NCBI RefSeq assembly: GCF_008831155.1
Contig: NZ_WBKB01000004.1
Span: 1-64,000 of the forward strand
DNA from: Gulosibacter chungangensis
GTDB lineage: Bacteria; Actinomycetota; Actinomycetes; Actinomycetales; Microbacteriaceae
Direction of reading: 5' to 3'
Length of the DNA stretch: 64,000 nt
Made by a program: the position numbers and the translations under genes. Under the pieces are notes generated by a model that was not told the DNA's origin, did no database searches, and saw nothing but the letters and a program-made list of their open reading frames with translations. Positions 59,629-64,000 of this stretch are shown piece after piece (position 1 is the stretch's first letter; each line of letters starts with the position of its first letter).

Positions 59629-59685
59629 GCCGTCGATTATCGCAAAGACGAGCTATCGCAAAGACCAGCCGGCCGGATGCGCAGC

Positions 59686-61800
59686 CTACCGCAGCGTGTG
59701 GCGTCGCGGTCGTGCGGCCGTGCGGCGCATCACCTCGTTGTGGACATCGGTGAGCGGGCGGCCTTCGGCATCGAGGTGGTGGCGGGCCCAGGTGCCGTCG
59801 GCGGCGAGGTGCCAGGTGGCGGACTCGTCGGACATCCCGAGATCAAAGAGCTCGGTGACGAGCCGGATGTGGTCGGGGTCGCTCAAGCGCACGAGGGCTT
59901 CGATGCGGCGGTCGAGGTTGCGGTGCATCATGTCGGCCGAGCCGATGTAGATCTGCGTGTCGCCACCGTTGTGGAAGCTGAAGATGCGCGAGTGCTCGAG
60001 GTTTCGTCCCACGACAGAGCGGACGCGAATATTGTCGCTCAGTCCGGGCACGCCGGGCCGTACGCAGCAAATACCGCGCACCCAAATGTCTACCGGGACC
60101 CCCGCCTGGCTTGCCTCATAGAGCGCGTCGGTGAGCGCTTCATCCACCATCGAATTCACCTTGATGCGGATGCGGCTCGGTTCCCCACGAAGCGCTGCCT
60201 GTCGCTCCTTCTCAATGAGTTCATGCAGCCCGGGGCGCAGGTGCAGGGGAGCGACGAGGAGGCGCTTGAAGTCGCGCTCGATGGCGTAGCCCGAGAGCTG
60301 GTTGAACAGGCGCGTGATGTCGCCCGAAACTTCCTCGTCATCGGTGAAGAGCCCGAGGTCCTCATAAATGCGGGAGGTTTTCGGGTTGTAGTTGCCGGTG
60401 CCAATGTGGTTGTAGGCGTGCAGCTTGCCGTCTTCGCGGCGGATCACTTGCAACAACTTGCAGTGGGTCTTCAGTCCCACGAGCCCGTAGACCACGTGCA
60501 CGCCGGCCTTTTCAAGCTTGCGTGCCCAGACAATATTGTTCTGCTCGTCAAAGCGAGCTTTGATCTCCACGAGCGCGAGCACTTGCTTGCCCGACTCTGC
60601 GGCCTTAATCAGCGCCGCAATGATTGGGGAGTCGCCCGAGGTGCGGTACAGGGTCTGTTTGATTGCGAGCACATCCGGGTCATCCGCAGCTTGCTCCACG
60701 AAGGCCTGCACGCTCGTTGAGAAGGATTCGTAGGGGTGGTGCACGAGCACGTCCCGTTCGGCGATGGCACGGAAGATATCCGCCTCTTCGTCCGAATCCG
60801 AGGTACGGAATTCCGCGACCGTCACGGGAATCTGCGGGGCAAATTTGAGGTCCGGGCGGTTGATCTTCCCGAGGGCAAACAGCGCGCTCAGATCCAGCGG
60901 CCCGGGAAGTACGGCCACTTCGTCATTGGTGATGTCGAGCTCGGCCTTAAGGATGTCGAGGGTCTCCTCATCCATGTCGTCCGAGGCTTCCAGCCGGATC
61001 GGCGGACCAAACCGGCGCCGCAGCAGTTCCTTTTCGAGAGCCTGCAAGAGGTTTTCGGTTTCGTCTTCTTCAATCAGCATGTCCTCGTTGCGGGTCACGC
61101 GGAAGGCGTGGTGGTCGACGACTTCCATGCCGGGGAAGAGGGAATCGAGGTGCTGAGCAATGAGATCTTCGAGCAGGATGTACCAGGTCTGCCCCTCGGG
61201 TGAATCGAGTTCAAAGAGTCGGGGGAGAACCGGCGGCACCTTCAGACGGGCAAACTCGATTCGCTCGGTCATCGGGTTCTTGACCCGCACGGACAGGTTC
61301 AGGGAGAGCCCCGAAATATAGGGGAAAGGATGCGCCGGGTCCACCGCGAGGGGCATCAGCACGGGGAACACCTGGGTCGCGAAGAGATCCGTGAGCCGCT
61401 CCTGCTGCTGCGAGCTGAGTTCATCCCAACCCAGGATGTGGATGCCTTCTTCGGCCAGGGCCGGACGGACCTCCTGATTGAACATTTCCGCGTGGCGCAA
61501 CTGCAGTTCGCGTGCTTTGGCGCGAATCTGCCGCAGCAGTTCCCGGGAGGACAGGCCCGCCGCGGTGGGCTTGTCCAGGCCCGTGTCGATGCGGCGCTTG
61601 AGCCCCGCCACCCGCACCATGAACCATTCGTCGAGGTTCGAGGGGAAGATCGCGAGGAAGTTGCAGCGTTCGAGCAGCGGCGTGTCTGCCGCTTCGCCGA
61701 GTTCGAGCACACGCTGATTGAACGCGAGCCAGCTCAATTCGCGGTCGATATAGCGTTCGAGTCCAAACTCGCTAACGGGGGTGATCGAGGCCTGGTCCAT
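59686..61800 (-). CDS. ppk: RNA degradosome-type polyphosphate kinase
   Basis: The 704-aa enzyme makes polyphosphate from ATP. ATG 61800 ([16 protein letters not shown]) has GAAAGGAT upstream. The N-terminal domain has [13 protein letters not shown]; the catalytic His lies in the [15 protein letters not shown] region, and [17 protein letters not shown] and [13 protein letters not shown] are core PPK1 motifs. It shares phosphate physiology with the pst operon beside it. Confidence 0.95.
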   Translation of the reverse strand: MDQASITPVSEFGLERYIDRELSWLAFNQRVLELGEAADTPLLERCNFLAIFPSNLDEWFMVRVAGLKRRIDTGLDKPTAAGLSSRELLRQIRAKARELQLRHAEMFNQEVRPALAEEGIHILGWDELSSQQQERLTDLFATQVFPVLMPLAVDPAHPFPYISGLSLNLSVRVKNPMTERIEFARLKVPPVLPRLFELDSPEGQTWYILLEDLIAQHLDSLFPGMEVVDHHAFRVTRNEDMLIEEDETENLLQALEKELLRRRFGPPIRLEASDDMDEETLDILKAELDITNDEVAVLPGPLDLSALFALGKINRPDLKFAPQIPVTVAEFRTSDSDEEADIFRAIAERDVLVHHPYESFSTSVQAFVEQAADDPDVLAIKQTLYRTSGDSPIIAALIKAAESGKQVLALVEIKARFDEQNNIVWARKLEKAGVHVVYGLVGLKTHCKLLQVIRREDGKLHAYNHIGTGNYNPKTSRIYEDLGLFTDDEEVSGDITRLFNQLSGYAIERDFKRLLVAPLHLRPGLHELIEKERQAALRGEPSRIRIKVNSMVDEALTDALYEASQAGVPVDIWVRGICCVRPGVPGLSDNIRVRSVVGRNLEHSRIFSFHNGGDTQIYIGSADMMHRNLDRRIEALVRLSDPDHIRLVTELFDLGMSDESATWHLAADGTWARHHLDAEGRPLTDVHNEVMRRTAARPRRHTLR

Positions 61801-61955
61801 GGCGGGGATCCTTTCAATCACGCGGGATGCGGCGTGAGTGCGGGCAGAAAATCGCAATCAATTAGATACGGACATTGGATACAGAAATATAGCTATGGAG
61901 ATAGCGGATGCAGGTGAACAATTGGGTTCGCTTGCCCACGAGCGGTTCACGCGTC

Positions 61956-62828
61956 CTACCGGTTCGCGCGGTACTGCACGTCGACGGTCCGCTCGGTGAA
62001 CCCGAGTCGACGGTAGAGCGCCACCGCGCGCTCGTTTTCACCGTCCACATAGAGCGCCACCGTGTTCGCGCCGCGTTCGCGAAGACGCTGCAGACCCGCC
62101 AGCATCAACGCCGTGCCATAGCCGTGCCCCGCTGCCTTCTCGGCCACCCCGATGACATAGATTTCGCCCTCTTCGGGGGTCACCTTGAGCCAGTTATAGC
62201 CGAGCATCTCACCGCGACTCGATTCCAAAATGAGGAAGTCTTCCGCGTCGAACCAGTCCTGCGCGATCCGCGCATCCAGGTCGGCCAGCTGTAGCGCGCC
62301 CTGTTCGGGATGCGTCGCAAAGACCTGGGCGTTCAACGCAATCCAGTCGGCACCGTCGCGTTCGCGATCGAAGCTGCGGATGCGTTCACCATCGGTCAGT
62401 TGCGGTTCGGCCACTTCCGCAGTCAGCGGCATTTCCAGCTGGTAGAGGGTCCGCACATTCGCGAAGCCCTGACCGCCGGCGAGCTGCTGGGCACCAGCCA
62501 GGTTCCCGTGAGCCCACAGCTGCAGGGCGCCGTTACCGGTTTCTCGCGCGTAGTTGCGCAGTGCCTGCAGCAGTTGCGTCCCGAGTCCGCGCGCGCGAAG
62601 TTCGGGATGCACGGCCAACTCGCTCTCGAGGGTGCCGTCCTCGAGTCGGTGGCTCAGGGCGAGCGCCGCAAGGTCGCCATCAATTTCGACGGTGTGGGCT
62701 TCGCGGTCACCGAGGTTCAGCACGGTGTCTTCGTTGAAGGCCGCGACGCCATCACTGAGTTCCACTGTCTTCGCGAATTTCGGGAATGCATCCGTGATTG
62801 TGTCGCCTGCTACCGCTTTCACTGGCAT
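61956..62828 (-). CDS. mshD: Mycothiol synthase
   Basis: The 290-aa protein carries two GNAT domains: an N-terminal one with LAVHPELRARGLGTQLLQAL and a C-terminal catalytic one with IYVIGVAEKAAGHGYGTALML and YVDGENERAVALYRRLGF. It acetylates Cys-GlcN-Ins to finish mycothiol, the actinobacterial thiol. This gene anchors the host as an actinobacterium. Confidence 0.95.
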   Translation of the reverse strand: MPVKAVAGDTITDAFPKFAKTVELSDGVAAFNEDTVLNLGDREAHTVEIDGDLAALALSHRLEDGTLESELAVHPELRARGLGTQLLQALRNYARETGNGALQLWAHGNLAGAQQLAGGQGFANVRTLYQLEMPLTAEVAEPQLTDGERIRSFDRERDGADWIALNAQVFATHPEQGALQLADLDARIAQDWFDAEDFLILESSRGEMLGYNWLKVTPEEGEIYVIGVAEKAAGHGYGTALMLAGLQRLRERGANTVALYVDGENERAVALYRRLGFTERTVDVQYRANR

Positions 62829-63001
62829 TGCTGCATCCTCTCGTATGGCCCCGTTGACCGTGCCGGGGCTCGTGCATCCGGTCCCGCCGCAGCCGTGCGC
62901 CGATGCCGGTGCCGCTGCTTCGCGAGTGCTGTGTGTTCAGCTTATAGAAGGAGAGCTTCCGGAAACCCTGCGCGGGCAATTTCATGCGTCATACTTGTGC
63001 C

Positions 63002-63280
63002 ATGACCCGGGAGCACTTGAGTATCGGAGTGATCTGGCTCGCGGCGGTCTTTGCCGCCGTGGGCATCGGTCTGCTTGCCGATCCCGACCGGCAGCTGGCC
63101 TGGGTACCGATCACCATGCTGATGCTGGTGCTGGTCACCGCCCTGCTGCAACTCGGCAGCGCCAAGGCGGTAGGCTTCATTCACCGCATGGCCCTGAGCA
63201 TGAGCGGCGCCGCGATCATCCTCGGTATCGCCTCGCTGATCTTTGTGCTGCTCGGTGGCCACGCGGTGGTAGCCCTCTAG
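63002..63280 (+). CDS. Small three-helix membrane protein
   Basis: The 92-aa product starts at ATG 63002 (MTREHLSIG). Three helices at about residues 9-26, 33-52 and 61-88. Unknown function; proteins of this kind are frequent beside mshD/phosphate loci in Micrococcales by general recollection only. Confidence 0.7.
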   Translation: MTREHLSIGVIWLAAVFAAVGIGLLADPDRQLAWVPITMLMLVLVTALLQLGSAKAVGFIHRMALSMSGAAIILGIASLIFVLLGGHAVVAL

Positions 63281-63308
63281 CTGTCGTAGCGCTCTAGCGG
63301 GAGCGCCC

Positions 63309-63350
63309 TCGCGAAACTGTGCCCTCGTGAAACTGTGCCCTCGTGAAACT
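63309..63350. repeat. Short tandem repeat, 16-bp unit, about 2.6 copies
   Basis: Units TCGCGAAACTGTGCCC, TCGTGAAACTGTGCCC and TCGTGAAACT follow one another in the gap before the 36-aa gene. Confidence 0.8.
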
Positions 63351-63408
63351 AAGGTCAGGGTTACTTTGGCTGGCACTTTGTCTGCCTAACCCGGGGTAAG
63401 CTTGAGGC

Positions 63409-63519
63409 ATGGAAATGTTCTTCGAGATCCTGTTCATGGGCCTTCTTGGTGCCGCCATGGTTGGCATCCTCGGCACCGCCGTCGTCGTGCTGCGTCGCCT
63501 CTTCAAGGGCCAGGCGTAG
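63409..63519 (+). CDS. Very small membrane protein, 36 aa
   Basis: ATG 63409 opens a 37-codon frame: one long hydrophobic helix (ILFMGLLGAAMVGILGTAVV) and a basic end RRLFKGQA. GAGG lies 3-5 bases before ATG. It sits just before the nitrobindin gene. Single-helix proteins like this often bind larger membrane complexes. Confidence 0.6.
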   Translation: MEMFFEILFMGLLGAAMVGILGTAVVVLRRLFKGQA

Positions 63520-63546
63520 TCCTACCACTTAGGGCACTCACCGCCA

Positions 63547-64000
63547 ATGATTGAAATTCCGGTCGGTCTGCAACCCGAGCTGGTGCCGCTGTACTGGCTC
63601 ATCGGTACCTGGGAAGGCACCGGCATGGTCGAATACGAGGTCGATGGGGAGCTGCGCAAGCATCCCTTCCGGCAGCGTGTGACCTTCCGGCACGATGATC
63701 TGCCCTACCTCGAGTATCACTCGAAGGTCTGGCTCCTCGATGAGGAGTCAGACGAGGCTTCGCCGCTGACTGCGGAGACCGGGTTTTGGCGGCTCTCGCG
63801 CCAGCGGGATGCGGGCGATGTTGGCCCGGGGTTCCTGCCGCCGAGCGAGAGCCCCACAATGCACAATGCCGAGACGGTCGAAACACTTCGCAATGATGAA
63901 GGTGGCTTTGACCTCGAAGTGGCGATCGTGCATCCCACCGGTATCTCCGAGCACTATTACGGGATGATCCGCGGGCCACGAGTCGATCTCGCGACCAACG
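63547..64000 (+). CDS. Nitrobindin/FABP-like heme-binding protein (5' part)
   Basis: The frame stays open to the window end (151 residues seen). LYWLIGTWEGTG is the GxWxGxG signature of nitrobindins, beta-barrel proteins that hold heme and react with nitric oxide or peroxynitrite. SEHYYGMIRGPRVDL is near the usual C-terminal part where the heme-ligating His is expected; it is not reached here. Confidence 0.9.
   Translation, partial: MIEIPVGLQPELVPLYWLIGTWEGTGMVEYEVDGELRKHPFRQRVTFRHDDLPYLEYHSKVWLLDEESDEASPLTAETGFWRLSRQRDAGDVGPGFLPPSESPTMHNAETVETLRNDEGGFDLEVAIVHPTGISEHYYGMIRGPRVDLATN

Noticed and set aside
1-64000. CRISPR arrays
   Set aside because: No regularly spaced identical repeats with unique spacers were seen; the 51954 hairpins and 63309 repeats are too short and too close.

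Overview
The window is high-GC actinobacterial DNA, probably from an order Micrococcales relative. Evidence is a mycothiol synthase gene, actinobacterial PHO-box repeats before pstS, a nitrobindin-family gene, many GTG starts and DUF2637/SCO6880-type conjugation proteins. I cannot name genus or species.

Layout. (1) 1-6844: the right end of an integrative conjugative element (ICE A), cut on its left by an IS3-family insertion (end near 127). It keeps a 5'-truncated VirB4-like ATPase, a 178-aa accessory gene, a VirD4/TraG coupling protein, an SSB-like gene, a DUF4913 gene, a 71-aa gene and a large serine recombinase. (2) 6845-49308: a second, apparently complete relative (ICE B). Its left end carries a defence and peptide cargo: a gene pair with an XRE/ImmA-type regulator, a TIR plus TM-macro pair that fits type II Thoeris with a HIT-family gene translationally coupled to it, and on the other strand a three-gene operon that looks like a graspetide (omega-ester RiPP) locus with a 55-aa precursor. 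Then come a MobF relaxase, a C5 DNA methyltransferase split by a 2.6-kb IS481-type element carrying tetR and zapE passengers, a tetR/mqo/araC island, and a long conjugation block (ArdC, prim-pol, DUF2637, ParB, VirB8-like, M23/lytic enzyme, pilin-like proteins, VirB6-like, SCO6880-like, VirB4, DprA, surface protein, VirD4, SSB, DUF4913, recombinase). ICE B ends exactly at the 3' end of tRNA-Lys(UUU). (3) 49377-64000: ordinary chromosome with two unknown genes, a TetR/YhgE-Pip pair, the pstSCAB phosphate operon, a Nudix/phosphohistidine phosphatase, polyphosphate kinase, mycothiol synthase, two small membrane proteins and a nitrobindin-family protein running off the end.

Most striking signal: nearly every ICE backbone gene that is not translationally coupled to the gene before it is preceded by a leader of one design: a GCACC(T/G) box, then a hairpin whose sequence differs at each locus while its pairing is kept, then the Shine-Dalgarno. 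I count 14 cases, on both strands and in both ICEs, and did not see it before the cargo genes. This suggests an ICE-wide post-transcriptional control system that I do not recognise.

Other points of interest are a HIT protein coupled to Thoeris, a graspetide-like operon in the same cargo island, a nested out-of-frame ORF with its own strong ribosome site inside the methyltransferase gene, an attachment site lying inside the recombinase 3' end so that integration changes the recombinase C-terminus, and a row of four small hairpins before the YhgE/Pip gene.
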